Source: Allodiplogaster sudhausi (taxonomy: Eukaryota; Nematoda; Chromadorea; Rhabditida; Diplogasteridae). From it: a stretch of 64,000 bases of DNA. The stretch covers positions 2,052,001 through 2,116,000 of the forward strand of contig CALZFC010000021.1 of NCBI GenBank assembly GCA_945643635.1, in the 5' to 3' direction. Numbering within the stretch: position 1 is the stretch's first letter; every line of letters begins with the position of its first letter. Below, piece by piece: positions 6,955 to 20,600 of this stretch. The notes under the pieces are model-generated. The model ran no database searches. It was not told the origin of the DNA and worked only from the letters and a program-made list of their open reading frames with translations. The position numbers and the translations under genes were made by a program.

Positions 6955-7973
6955 GCCTGCCCCGGGAAAATTGTTTTCGAATTCGTTAACAGAAAACATT
7001 TTTCTTATACAACTCGACACGCTCTATTTAATGAGCCTAATTTCATCATCATCCGATTTTTTCCCTTCGGGATACACTACCGTAACCCTGAAAATTCATT
7101 GAGCCATAACTTCATCCAAGACCTGTTTTGTGAAACCATGTACATATCATTCAATAGCATTTCGAAAGCGCTTCAAATTTCATCAAGAAACATGTTTTGT
7201 TAAGATTTCATTTTGATCAAGAAAATTGGCTTTAAATAATATGAAGGGTAATGACAACACTTTATGGCCATTTCTCCACTCTGGGACCTAGATAGAAAGA
7301 AAGAGCGTGAAATTTGCTACAAAATAAGCACCTTTCAAAAAATTATTATACAAAACGAAATTTCCCATATAAATCCAAACTTTTAAATAAAAGTATGTAT
7401 GTAACATTTGAAGAGCTCTATGAGAGCTCTTAGGTGATATATTTACGATTTTGTAATATTAAGATTGAGCGTAGTTATGGACCAATGAATGCGCATGCAC
7501 TGTGCCTCGGCGACCGAAAATGCACCATTTTGACCGACTCCCGCGCATTTTTCGCGTGATATCGAAGACATCGTACGCTTTAATTTTTTTTGAAAGGTGC
7601 TTATTTTGTAGCAAATTTCACGCTCTTTCTTTCTATCTAGGTCCCAGAGTGGAGAAATGGCCATAAAGTGTTGTCATTACAATTCATATTATTTAAAGCC
7701 AATTTTCTTGATCAAAATGAAATCTTAACAAAACATGTTCCTTGATGAAATTTGAAGCGCTTTCGAAATGCTATTGAATGATATGTACATGGTTTCACAA
7801 AACAGGTTTTGGATGAAGTTATGGCTCAATGAATTTTCAGGGTTACGGTAGTGTATCCCGAAGGGAAAAAATCGGATGATTATGAAATTAGGCTCATTAA
7901 ATAGAGCGTGTCGAGTTGTATAAGAAAAATTTTTTCTGTTAACGAATTCGAAAACAATTTTCCCGGGGCAGGC
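6955..7973. mobile_element. Foldback element with ~390-bp inverted arms
   Basis: The left arm (6955-7343) and right arm (7581-7973) are reverse complements with only about ten differences that I could find, both starting GCCTGCCCCGGGAAAATTG. A weaker inverted match continues outward (CTTAAGAG near 6926, CTCTTAA near 8010). The ~237-bp loop has no long frame and contains a small palindrome, AGAGCTCTatgAGAGCTCT, near 7412. It looks like a non-autonomous DNA transposon. I could not identify the family or a clear target duplication. Confidence 0.85.
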
Positions 7974-8041
7974 TGCCTTAAGCGTATGCTCGACTCTTAC
8001 AGAGAGGCCCTCTTAAAAGATGTAGATAAACAATTAAACAA

Positions 8042-8588
8042 TTAAAGAAACCCTTGTCTCGGCGGACTGGCGCCGTTGACTTCCAGTTCAGGCAAGAAGG
8101 TGTAGCCCATCTGGCGCGCCTTTGTCTCTCCGTTCGAGTCCTGCGGCCCGTTCGTGCGGTACGACTGCCGAAGCGCCTCTCGTCTCGTCAGCGGGTAGTT
8201 TTGAAGCTTCCGCGTGAACTCAAGCACGGCGTCCGAACCGCTTGTATTGCTCTCCGGAGAAGAGTCACCTGGAGAAGACAGGCTGAGACGGCTACTAATG
8301 ATGCGTGAGACGACTATTTACTATGCAAACTACATCACAACATAGAACTTACAGAAAATATTCATGTCATGGTATAACAGTGAGACAGACTGAAAGAACA
8401 CCAAATAAGTGAGAAGAACAATAAGAGCGGTATTTGGTGTATCGCAAATTTCGGTGAAAAATTGTCATCATTAAATAATTGCATGAGTTGTTGGCCATTG
8501 CATAGCAGGGAGCCAAAGGTGAGTGCGTAAAAAAGAGATTTAGGGATAAAGTGAAAAGGTGGGTGAGCGAGCGCGATCGGGACAGAGA

Positions 8589-8630
<42 letters not shown>

Positions 8631-11600
8631 GAGAGAGAGAAAGAGAAAGAAAGAAAGAGAGAGAGTGCGAGCGAGATAGAGTAAGAGATAAAGAGTGGAG
8701 CAGTGTTTGACGGTGAGTGCGAAAGGCGACCAAGACAAGACCGAACATGTTCTTGAAATGGGAGACGAACGCCGTGTGTGCCGCTTGCAGGGGTCGGTGC
8801 CCATGCGGCCGCGGAAGAGCGATTGGATGTAGCGCGGTAGATGCTTCTGCACCGACGATGACGACGAGTTCGTCTTTTTCGAGCGATTCGAGCCGCTAGA
8901 CGTATCCGTGCCGAGTCTCCAATTCGGTTTAATTTCGAATATTTAAATTATTTCTAATATGTATTCTCGTCTTTTTTCCTCTATGAAGTAGACAAATAAA
9001 TTGTAACCGTTTTCTTCGCTCCTTATTCTTCATGTCCTTTGCGCCCGAGCTTAGTCGTTTCGGGCGGAGAATCTCGACCGAGCTCGAGCGCCGAATATGG
9101 ACTCGCTTCGAGAGCCGTGAGCCCTGGTTAACTCGCAGAAAGTTCTTCTGATTCTCCTCGCGACGGTCGAACGACTTTGACTTTACAAAGCCGCTAAATG
9201 GAATGCCACATTTTACTTCCAAAAATAATTATATTTTACAATCTCTTTGAGTAGGCGGGTTGACCCTTGGTCGGTGGTCTCTGATTGCAATGAGCCTGGC
9301 CATCCTCCCTTGGCCTAGCGAGGTCCAAATTTACATTCAGCTCTGCTTCTTTTGTATTCTACTTTTGCTCTCTGCTTCTTTTCTTCACTTCAGCGCATAA
9401 CGCTAGGAGGGTTAGGAAGTTCTTTTTCCTTTTCCATAAACTCAGCGTGCGTTTTTTTTAAATTTTTTTAATCGCTTTTACTCCTATTCTTCAGTTGTTC
9501 ATGCATCTTTTACCGTTAATATTGAGTAAGAGCGTGACGAACCGCACGTTGCCGCCAAGACTGCAGCTGGAGTGCGCGCGCGGGTCGTGAATGCTCTTGT
9601 GCGTCGATGGCGGGTGATCGATGCCGGCGGCCACGGCGGCAATGGCTCCCCGCTTTTTCGACACGAGCCCCAAGTCCCAGCTGAGCTTGTGCAGCAGCAG
9701 CCGCAACAGCAGCACCGAGTCGAGGACGAGGCCGAGTTTGCAGAGATGCGTCTCGAGATTCTCAAGCGACACGAGCAGATTGAATGACTGCTTAGTCAGA
9801 GCTTCTGTTCGCAGGAGTTCGGCCTGCAATTACATAGAATTATCCTTCTAAAAAGATACTTTTGATAGTTTCGAACTTACTTGAAGCTGTCCAATAGGCT
9901 TGAGATCGGAGGCGGAGCGACCAGTGAGACCCTGGAATGTCGGCGGAGGCACCGGCACTTCGATGGCGGGCGGCGAGCCAGCACTTGGCGACTCCTCCGT
10001 GATTGGCTCTGTCGTCGAGAGATGCTGATTCTGCTTGACCATCTGCAAGTGCTTCAAAAGGGATTTGCAGCGGTGCTCCTTTTGCTGAAAGTGAGATTCT
10101 TTGAAAGAGCCTTTCGCGACTAACTTCATCGAGAAGCTTCTTGAGAAAGCCTTCGACCGAGAGCGCCGACTTGCTGAAAGTGTGCGTAGAGCGAGGTGTC
10201 GCGCACGTCTCGCAGATATACTCATCCTCGTTCGGGAACGCCGCTGGCGAGGCCGGCTTCTTGCCGTCGCCGGACGACGTTGAGGGGCCGGCTGATGGCA
10301 CCGAATCAATGCCTGGATAGGGTGACTTTGTCCAATAACAAAGATAAAAGCTTACGCAGCAAATTCGAACCTACATGAGCTCAGCCAATCACTAGGATAT
10401 TGCATTCCAATTAAGCACCTTGCATGGCGAACAAGTTGACTCGACTCCCGACACGATCGCCCATACCAACGTAGACGAGAACGCGAGCCGCGTGATACTT
10501 CACAAAGAGGCCGTACTTCGTGCTGTGATTCGTATAGTACCTGCATTGGACGAAGTAATTATTAATTGGAGCAAAAGAAGCCGATAGAGAAAAAAGATCC
10601 GACCAATCGTCAGCAGGCAAGAGCATCTGAATTAGAATATCGTCAATTTGGACGTCGGCAAAGATTTGATGGGTCGATGTGTCGAGAGCAATCAAAGCGA
10701 GGCATTGTAATAGCAGACACAGCAATTGCTGAAGCAGTTCACATGGTTTGGTCATACATTAAATGCAAACTGTAATACTTAATTCTCAAGCATAAATCCG
10801 CTGTTTCTCGGATGTGCGACACCAAGCCGAACGAGTTGAAGTAACTAACAGGCTCAAGAGTCGGCTCGAGCAGCTGCACGAGCAGCTTGAGCTGCTGCCG
10901 TTCGCTCAGCTTTGCGCGAAAGCGGCGAATGTGCGTGAGAAAGAGTAGAAGGCGCGCGACCAGAATTTGCGTGCAGTGCTGGCAGCACTGTGAAAGAAGA
11001 GCGGGATTATAAAAATAAACTACAAAAAGCGTTAACGTGTAAAAACAATAAAGAAAACACCTGTCGCCATCGATGTGCGGGACTGCAGACTGAACGTGTT
11101 CCGGCTTCTCGATTTTGCATCGTGATCGCATTGTGGAGGCAAACAATCACTGAATTCATGCTAATAGGATGTCTTCTCTTAGAAGCTAAATGATTAAGGT
11201 AGCCCTCGCGAAAAGTACCTTGACTTGGGTCCATCCGAGCGAAGGCAACAGTTAGATCGGTTCTGTTCTTAGCGGGAGCCGGAGCAGGAGAGGGCAAGCG
11301 AGAGTGCTCTCGGAATGAAGTGCCGTAGATGAAGACGTGGTCAACTGTGGAGGCTTGGTCGAATTGGAGATGTGACTCGGCTGAAGAAAGTCATAACAGA
11401 GAGGGTATTTCAGAGGCTGAGATGCGAACCGGTGGGCGAGTTGGCATCGTCTGCTTCGAACGCGTGCGATCTGTTGAGAATACGGGATGAGTGAAAGGCT
11501 ACGTCTGGAATCGAGATGAGATCGTACACCAGAGCGGTGTCAATAATCTGCAAAAAATCTAACACTTTTATTGGATATTGCCCAAATATTTAATTCCAAT

Positions 11601-14600
11601 TGGTATCGAAGACTCTTCGGCTCACTATCGCTCTTTAAAGGAACCGAACACTAATAAACCGGTATTGCGCTCTTTCTCCCAGTAAAAATGAAGGACGATA
11701 AATAATCGAGGAAAATTTAGTAGATTCAAGAAAAGTGCAGACGATGTAGTCTTTAGTTCAATGTTCCTATATTTGGATTCTACCGGTATCTTCCTCGCTT
11801 TAGAATTAATCAAGGTAAATAAACTAGGAAAATTTAGAAAACACGTTTCTAACCTTCAGACGAAGAATCCATTAAATTGCATCTCAACAATGATGTATGA
11901 AAAGTCTGCTATTAATTTTTCCACTCTACGGTTGGATTTATTTGAGTTATTTGTAATTTGTTGATTAAAAAACCAACAGCATCTTACCTTGTTGAGAGTG
12001 TTTAGTGCAGAAAATTGCCGATGAGTGCCTGGGCGAGTGAGGAATTGGTAACAGAAGTTGGCACAGGTGGAGAGGAGCGAAATAAGCTGGAGTTTGCTGG
12101 ATTTCTTGTACGTCGGCGTCGACGATTCGAATTGCTCGACGGCCGTCTTTATAAAGTGAAAATATTGAGCTTTATTACTTTCCTTATTAGGGTATCTGGT
12201 GAAAATCACTCCCCCTACCTTACTTTCTTGCTATAGTATCCATAAAGTTTAATAGTCACTGTGTTCGAACATCACGCGTAAGCTTTTCAAGTGATACATT
12301 CTTTATTTCTGATACAACCACGCAAGTGCGGTCACCTGAATTAGCTTATGAAGCATGCCTCCAAGATGCGAGTCGAACATGTCCCGATCCACACTCGGGC
12401 CCATCGCTTCCATTTGATGAAAGAACTTGCTCAATGATGCCTGTAATGTCTTTCGTGAAATATTCAATTTGATCTCGAAGTGCAAACATTAATTTTTAAC
12501 GTTCAATTTTGATCTAAAGGTAATTTTTATTTTATATACTTATTTGTTATTTAGTTCTTTGTAAATTATTTTAGCCGATCCAATCACTTGTTCCTAGAAG
12601 GGAATATCACCTAGTTGCCACAGCAGCCACAAGATTACAAAACAACGCCACAAACATAGGCTCAAACTAATTGTTATTGTCAAAGTTGAAACCCCTCGCA
12701 GAAATCAGCGCCTGTGTTCTAACAATTCACCACGGGACAACACATTAATGAGAGATAGTATGGTGATAAACTGATTGATAAACAGGATTTCCTCTTAAAA
12801 ATGCAAATTTGAAGTTCCCGGGGAGATTTGATCATTTGAGCTCCCGTCGCATTATTCGGAGTCTTGTACTATTCGCTACACCACGGGATCACACGTTAAC
12901 AAAAAAAAGTTATGTGGTGATAAACTGATTATCAGGGTTTCTTTTAAAAATCACAAAATTGAAGGTCCCGGGGAGATCTGAACTCCCGTCGCAGGATTCA
13001 GAGTCCTGAGTGCTAACCGCTACACCACGGGACCACACGTGCAAGCGCGTTAGTGTAGTGTTGCAAATGTACTAGCACAACGCAAGCAGGCAAAACTTGA
13101 TTGACAGCCGGGCCTTTCTCCTTCTCCGTTGCATGTCTCATCAGCTAACACACCTTTCTCCGTGCCCATGCGTGCTTCTTTTGATGGCGTAGCATGATGT
13201 GCTCAAAAGGGGGTTGTTATGCCTTATTAAGTTGGCCGCCTAATGTTGACCTTCCTCTCTGGCTTGACGAAATAAAGAAGATAATAAAGAATAAACCTGA
13301 ATTGTCTCGACGCATTCCGGATTCGCTGCCATCTTCTTGAGGAGCTCCCATGCCTGCTGCCATGTCACAGAGTCAATGACTGCGTCTGAATTATGCCAAG
13401 ACATAGCAAAGTTTCCGCTTATGAGCCATTGTTTGCAACAACTCAAGCCGTATGGTGGAAATAATGAGGCAGGGTAGGAAAAATAATGACAGAGAGGGGA
13501 GAGGGAAAAATAGAGTGAAAAAGAATGAGAAAGAAACTGACACTCCTTGGTGACCTTTGGCCGTCGATGGGCGGCGTGGAGCTGCAGACTGACGAGACTC
13601 TTCCGCCTCGCGCTCTCCTTCGCACTCGATGTCTCCAGCATGGACGACGTGGAGACGGAGGGCGCGGCCGACGCTTTCGGAGAGAGCGGCGCCTTGTGCA
13701 GAGAGCGCTCGCCTTGCGACACTTCAAACGGAAGAACGATTTCGAAAACTTCCACGGCACAAAAGATTTGGGGCATTAGGAATTTTTGACAACTAGCAGC
13801 GAGGCAGATAGAAAATTGCACGATGGATGCCGTCCGAGCCGTGACAGATGTACTACTTGCATGTACATATATCGCGAACATGATATTGACATCTTTGCAA
13901 TTAATCCAATTTTAAGAAGGGCGGAAAGCGAAAGTGCAATATGAGAACATAAAAAATAAGTAGGCGAAGTTGCTAGTTTTTGCACGCTCATTTCTCGTTG
14001 CCTTTCCTTCCATTTCCTTTCCTTTTCTGCTCAGACTGACAGTTGTCAACTTGGAGGCGAATCCAGTTGGACTCTCGCTTGGGCTCACGCGTCTTCGCTG
14101 CCACCTCCGCCTTATCCTCAGAGCATGCGGCCTGAAAGAGACAAGATCGGGGGTTGTGGGTCGGTGGAGCACACGCTGGTAAACATGACAAAGCCATAAG
14201 AACAAAGAAGACCACCTTGAACAGCTCCTCCACACAGCTCTGCTGCAGCTTCCGCAGCTCGGGCGCCAAGTCGAGTGGGCAGATGCCACGCATGTTCTTC
14301 TGCTCAATTCTGCAAGAAGAAGAGGGCGGTCGTGGTGTACTTGCAATTTAAGGAGCGTTTCCAAAAGCGTGTCTAAAAACAAAAGCTGGTTATAAGTAGG
14401 ATGCCTACTGTGCACCGAAGAAGATGAGCGTGTGGAGGCACTGCCAGGAGAGGGGCGAATCGCGCACCGCCAGCATCAGGGGCGTGTTGCCGTCGTCGTC
14501 GCCTTTCAATGGAGACACGCACAATGAACTAACATCTTACTTTGTCAAGTCCACCATTCCCTTCATTGTTTTCTACGCTCTTCACAGTCAACGACCACCT

Positions 14601-17600
14601 TCAGAATAGCATATCGAATAGAAAGTCTAAGTCTTTGTTTGGGAAGACGTGCGTCATTGCACGCTCGTCTATTTTGGAAAATTTGAAATGCTAAAATAAA
14701 ATAGAATAAAAAACTAGCTACTAAAAATAAACGCTAGCGTTTTCTTAAAGTGCATTCTGCATTGTTCTCTGGACGGTTACGTGATGATACTATGGAACTT
14801 TTGAATTGCGTAATATATGTGAAACCGAGAGAACGCTCGATTTCTTTTTTTTTAAACAAAATTTTGCTTATGCATTATTTGAGTGTGAATGGCGAGTGCG
14901 AAAAGAGTTTTCTGGAGACCGAGATTGACGTCGGCGCCGTACGCGATGAGGAGGCCGATCAGCTCGGAGCACTGGGCGCGAACAGCCACGCCGAGTGGAG
15001 TCTGGTCGATGATCGAGACGACTCGCAGCTGCGTGCACACAGAGCAGAGCTCGGGTGTTACCGAGTGAGTTCTCAAGCAGCACGCGTCACTGGTAAGGAG
15101 GCGCCAATTATCAATTATTCACTGAATAATTTTTTTTTAAATTAATATTATGATATAAATAAAACAAATATATAATTTGGCACTTTTCATATAATATGTA
15201 GTTAGTTGTCTTTTTTTAAATTTGTAATGTAGTAAGCACTTAAAATTTGAACCGGGGAATAATTGCCGTTAACGGAATGTTGCCACTCGCCGTGCAGTTG
15301 CCCTTGCAGTGGCATGCGGCGGGCGCGTTCGGATCGTATCCGCTCTCGAATTATTTAATGTTGATTTTCGAAACTTATTCATTATTCCAATTGCTGAATT
15401 AAACTAAACACTCTTAGTTTGTTTTTGAACTCTTCCCGTCAAATTCCTCTAGTTCTCTCAAGATTCTCAACGCGTCGTCTCTATTGTTGTGATAGAAAAG
15501 AATGCAAACTACTTTGAGGAGTAGCTCGACGATGTCTCGTTGTTTATGTGCCACAGCCATGTGCAGCGTGTTCATCACGGCACACGTTGACCTGAAAAGA
15601 AGAAGATGAAAAGAAATAAAATTCGAAGAACTGTTCGCTCAGAAAGGCATTCCTCTATGGCTAGTTAACTCTGCCTGTTTCTATTTTTCTCACTCGATCT
15701 CTTTCTTCTCTCTCTCACTCTCTTCTCTCTCTTTGTCTCTCTCTCTCTCCCTCATTCTCTCTCCCACTCACCTTCCACCCGAGTGCGTTGAGACCGTGCT
15801 GCTTGCATTGGATCTCCGATGCTGCTGTCCATGCCGTCGCTGCGCAAGCTCAGTTAGCGTGTTCGTGCTACCTGCATTGCAAAAATAATTCCATCGTCCT
15901 TGCACAATTTGTTTCTCTCCTTTGTGTGAAATTGACACAACAAGCCTCTGATCTATTAACTGAAAAGATGACATGCTTTTTTCTCGCATAAGAACAGAAA
16001 TTAATCAAGACGTCCGTGCAATAAGTGACCACCGATGCTCGGCGAAGTAGAGAGTGGCTTTGCCGTGTGCGAGGCGAGGAGGCGTTCCACCAAAACAGCA
16101 TCTTCAAAGTGAATCGCCTGAAAAATTAAAATTTCTTTTAATGAAAAGTCAAATTGTTCGTTGTGATACCAATGAAAACTCTCCAAGTTGATACCCCTCG
16201 ACTTTGACTGCACACCAAAATAGGGCGTGGAAAGGTACAAAGTGACGAGCACTCCTCTCTCTTTCTCTTGTTTGACATGAATACCACCTGTGTTTTCACT
16301 GTGCAACCAACATTTCGACATCGCACTGGCCGACATTCATCATTGAGCTCGCCAAGGAAGGAGACGCGGGCGGGTGCACTCATGAAGGGAACAGTTCAGA
16401 AGGAGACGGAAAGGGACTAGGCAATCACGAACTTAGCCCGACTACCAAAACCACGGTGGACGCGATGGCTTCAGCCATTGCCGCCAGCCAATGCGAGGGA
16501 GGAAGAGAGAGTTACAACGAAATTAGTCGTACTGCACGGAAGGCATCGTGCTGCCTCACAGATCCGTCTTTGCCAGAGGCCACAATGGAATTAGCAGGGC
16601 CCACGAAGGATGGAAGCATTCTTTCTCTGCTCAATAAACACTATGCGGGCTAGTCTTATGTTAGTGCGGGTTTGTCAAAAACGGTTCTCTGTAAGATTGA
16701 CCAAACAATTTGGAAAAAAAATGTAGCTTCTAGGTTGAGTGTTATATTTTGAAAACCAACCATTTTTGGCTCTGCCAACATGCATTTGTAATGTCAACTG
16801 GATGCCAGCTGAAATATTCGAAAATATAAGTTGAAGGGATATTTAAAGAAGTATGTAAGTGCACGAACCAAGTTGCACGCGGGTTCAGCGAGAAGATCGC
16901 TCTCCATCCATTATGCATGCATGTGCAACTTGCTCTACACTCATCATCCATCCCCTGTCATCCACATCGAGACTTCACATAGCTTCCCTGTCTCGATAAC
17001 TTGCCTTGCCAGAAGCACAGCACAAGTAAGAGGAAAAGCAATCGCCTCGCTTCCAGAAGATAAGGAAACGTTATGACAAGAAGAACCTCATTGTCCCTAT
17101 TCACAAGAATAATTCACCATATCATGCGCATGAATCTTCTCTACCTGACTGCTTCATATCTAGGCAGACAACATCGTCTCTTCTCCATTCCAATCAATTC
17201 CCGCTCATCTCGTGCTGCTCCCGAGGCAACACTCGTAGCGGCTTAAAACTTTCGAGGCAAATAAAAAGAAATTGCACAAGATTAGACGTTTCTTATCCGC
17301 AAATTCTGGGTAGGATAAGAACATGGAAAAAGACAGTGTAACACAGAGAGAGAGAGACGGCGATGGATAGCGAAATAAAGATGGGCGATAGAGCAAGACA
17401 CGAAGATTTAAAAAAGAACGGTGAGCGGATATCGGAAAGGATATGTAAAATAAATGATTGATTTATGGAAGGCGCCTTCGTTTAAGCAAAGTTAATTAAT
17501 GTTCATAGTGAACCAATGAATAGCACAACACAAGATACTAATACATCATAGTTCACCTCGATTGCAAGAGCAAGCGCGGAAGTATTACTTCGAGCAGCGG

Positions 17601-20600
17601 TCTAATGGAATTCCTGTGCGTGCGACTTCCATTCTACATCGGCAACATTCGTTCACAGCTTTAGTTAATTGTATGCAGAGCAGCAAAAATCTGTACTTGG
17701 CAATAATTGCCTTTCTTCGATCAAATTTTGTCTGTGAGTAACCAACTATGATTTATGAACTATGTCCATGCATATGCGTGACATTATAATTTGAACATTC
17801 AAGCGCACCGCGGATGTGAGGAGTAAAATAGACAAGTAAATTTAGAGAAACATAAACGAAGCCGTTTCCTGACCTCCAGCATCAACTCGGAGAGATTCTG
17901 CGTGACGGAGGGCTTTCGCTCGTCGCGGATGACCCTTTGGGCGGCCGTGAAGGTGAAGGAGCGGCCGGTGTCAGTCGGGGTTCCGACGAGAGACGAGCAC
18001 TCGCTGCTCTCGCCCGTGTAGCGACGACCACTCAGGCCTGCAAGACAATTTCCGTTCAGTCATTACAATTACTCAACAAGACTCTTAAACATGATATAGT
18101 ACGAGGGTGTAACTTCTTTTCTCATCTCCCCCCCCCGCATTCCATTTCCACCCGTCTCTCTTCTCAACCAGACTACCTTTCTCCAGCATCTTCGACAACT
18201 CACCAAACCACAATTAATATTGGAAGGCACGGATTGAATAAATGAAATTATGTACATGTCGTAAGGCTCCGGTCTGAGAACAATCTTTGGGTGAAAGCTC
18301 TAGTCATGCAAGCTGATATATTGTTTGCATAATAAAGTGGACTATGAAAATGAAAACGTTAGGAAAGCCCAGAAGTTTACAGGCATCGTTGTATCTTTCT
18401 CGCTCCTCTCGAGCAACCCTTCAGGACAGCCCACGAGAGGCGCTTTTTCATTTAGATTGCCAGAGTGACAAGCGAGCAGAAGATGGACAGAGATGGATAG
18501 CAATGAAGGTAAGTATGGCTGACCATGAGATAAAGAGTGTATAGAAAATTTAGACAGCGAGAGACATAGAGAGAAAGCTGTCATCAATGTTAGAAGTTTC
18601 ACTCTTCTACAAGTTCGCTGCATCTCCTTGAGTGCAGTCATGTCTACAGAAGCCAAAAGCAGTCATGATAAGAAGAGATCTCTATCTCATCCCGTACTCT
18701 TAATAGCTGATCCTCTCTCTCCAATCTCACTCCCTTTTGCTGACCGGACTGGCCGGACTGCTGCCGCTGTAGCCGTTGCCGTAGCCGTTTCGCTGTGCAG
18801 ATGGACGACTCGTGATTCGATAGCTCCGAGTTGTAGCCGAAGGTGTACCTGGAAGAAGAGAAAGCGTCAGAGACCTTCATATCGCCTCTCCATACTGCTT
18901 AGCCCCTGGGGGTTAGACCTTAAGGAGCAAGTATCGCCAGGGGGAAAGCTCCCTACCACGACGAAACTAATCTTTGGTGGGCAATATGCTGCCCGCGGCT
19001 ATGGCTAAGGCATCTAGACCTTGTCTGCTTTGTCTTAGCCGAGTCGGAATTGGCAGCGGGCGATTGGACGGATGACGACTGCGCGGACGTTGACTGAGTG
19101 GCCGACGGCGGAAGCGCGGCGGACGGCGACGGCGAGACGTGCGCGCCAGGCGCGGCTGCCACCGCGCCTGAGGCGGAAGGCGAAGGAGAGAAGCCGGCCG
19201 CCGTCGTCGCAGATGAGGTCGCCGAAGCAGCGGCTGCTGCTGCTGCCGCATTCGACGCCGCTGATGGCGATGGCGACGACGACGAGAAGGAGTGCAGCCT
19301 GCCAGGCAGGAAGGACGGCAGGATGTGAGGCAGTCTGGCGGAGAGGAGTGGAAGAGGGGTGCAGCTCAAACAGAGAGAGAGAGAGGGAGAGAGAGAGGGA
19401 GAGAGAGAGAGAGAGATAGAGAATGAGCGAGAGAGAGATTGAGGGAGCGACGAGAGAGAGAGACATTAAAGCAGCTTCCGGGTTCCGGGCAAAAAAATTC
19501 AGGGGAGGAGTAGGCCTAGACGGGCCACGGCCACCTACTCGTCTCAAACGCGTACACTTGATCTGCCTTTCGGATGACAGCAGAGTGCCAGCGGGCAGGT
19601 GACATTGAGGATATTCATGGACATAGAGCGAGAGGAGAAAGTGCGGGAGATGTAGAGGATGGATGAAGATAAAAAAGAAAGAGAGAATGACATAATGAGA
19701 GAGCAAGAGAGACAGAGATTAGATAGAACCGAGTAGATATGGAAATCCGAGAAGTCGGCCAGAAGCCTAAGTCCGAAGCCGTGCCCCGAGGAGAGATATG
19801 TTTAATCGACGCTAAGTGTGCGTGAGCGTTTTAGAAAGACAGCCGATCCAAGAAAGGAAGGGAAGAAGGCGAAGAAGGAGGGGAAGATACTCACCAAGCA
19901 TACCTTCTAACTTCATTTAGCTTCTCGCGCTTCTTTTTCTCTCTCGCAGTCTATCTCTCTCTCTCTCTATCCCTTTTCAGTTTCTTTATGTGTCTACTTC
20001 TGCTTTCTTTCCTTCTTGGCCATCTTTCATTCTCTCTAATCCTCGCAGTCCCGCCTTTCACCTGGCGCCAACGATGCAACATCGAGGATGCCAATTCCTA
20101 TAATCCAATGCCCTTACTTTCTCCTTTCAAGCTCTATGGTCATTCCGTGATGCTTTTTCAGAATGACGAGCACATCTCAGCAATCAAATGAAAGTTCTAA
20201 AGTTTTAAGAATAAGAGAAAACGACAGCAAGTGTTGGCAACACTAAAGGCAAGCAGACTTCCATTCTAAAAGAAAGATGAACGTAGACGAGGAAAGTGTG
20301 AGAAATGGCATAAGTCTATAAGTACGGATGCCACTCGAAAAGGCGGTCGCGCGTGCGTCTAGTTGTCTGGACAATGAGAAAGAAGACTGCCAAGCATCTC
20401 CTATTATAAGAAGACATTCCATGCGGCAGGCAGCAGAATCCGCGTCGAACTGTTGAAGTAGAAACAATAAGGATGCGCTTCCTATCGACATCGTCTCTTC
20501 GCATCATCCTTTCAGCCATCGAAGGCATCAGATACATGATAAAAGATTCACCTAGCAGACAACTTCTTTTCTACAGCTTTTATAAACATGCTTCTCTATC

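Noticed and set aside
8362..8852. Long Ser/Leu-rich frames on the minus strand
   Set aside because: Most of the frame is a reading of the GA microsatellite. Only the upstream part (8771-8895) is a real exon, in phase with its neighbours.
10340..10420. tRNA-like TTCGAACCTA segment
   Set aside because: A single B-box-like match without a cloverleaf; it lies in an intron between exons 22 and 23.
16440..16530. Possible ankyrin-gene exon (minus-strand HWLAAMAEAIASTV)
   Set aside because: No AG acceptor precedes it, and exon 4 already joins exon 5 in phase without it.
18953..19008. Extension of ankyrin exon 2 past its donor
   Set aside because: The donor AAG|GTCTAG at 19019 gives the phase needed for the next exon; the extension would run out of frame.
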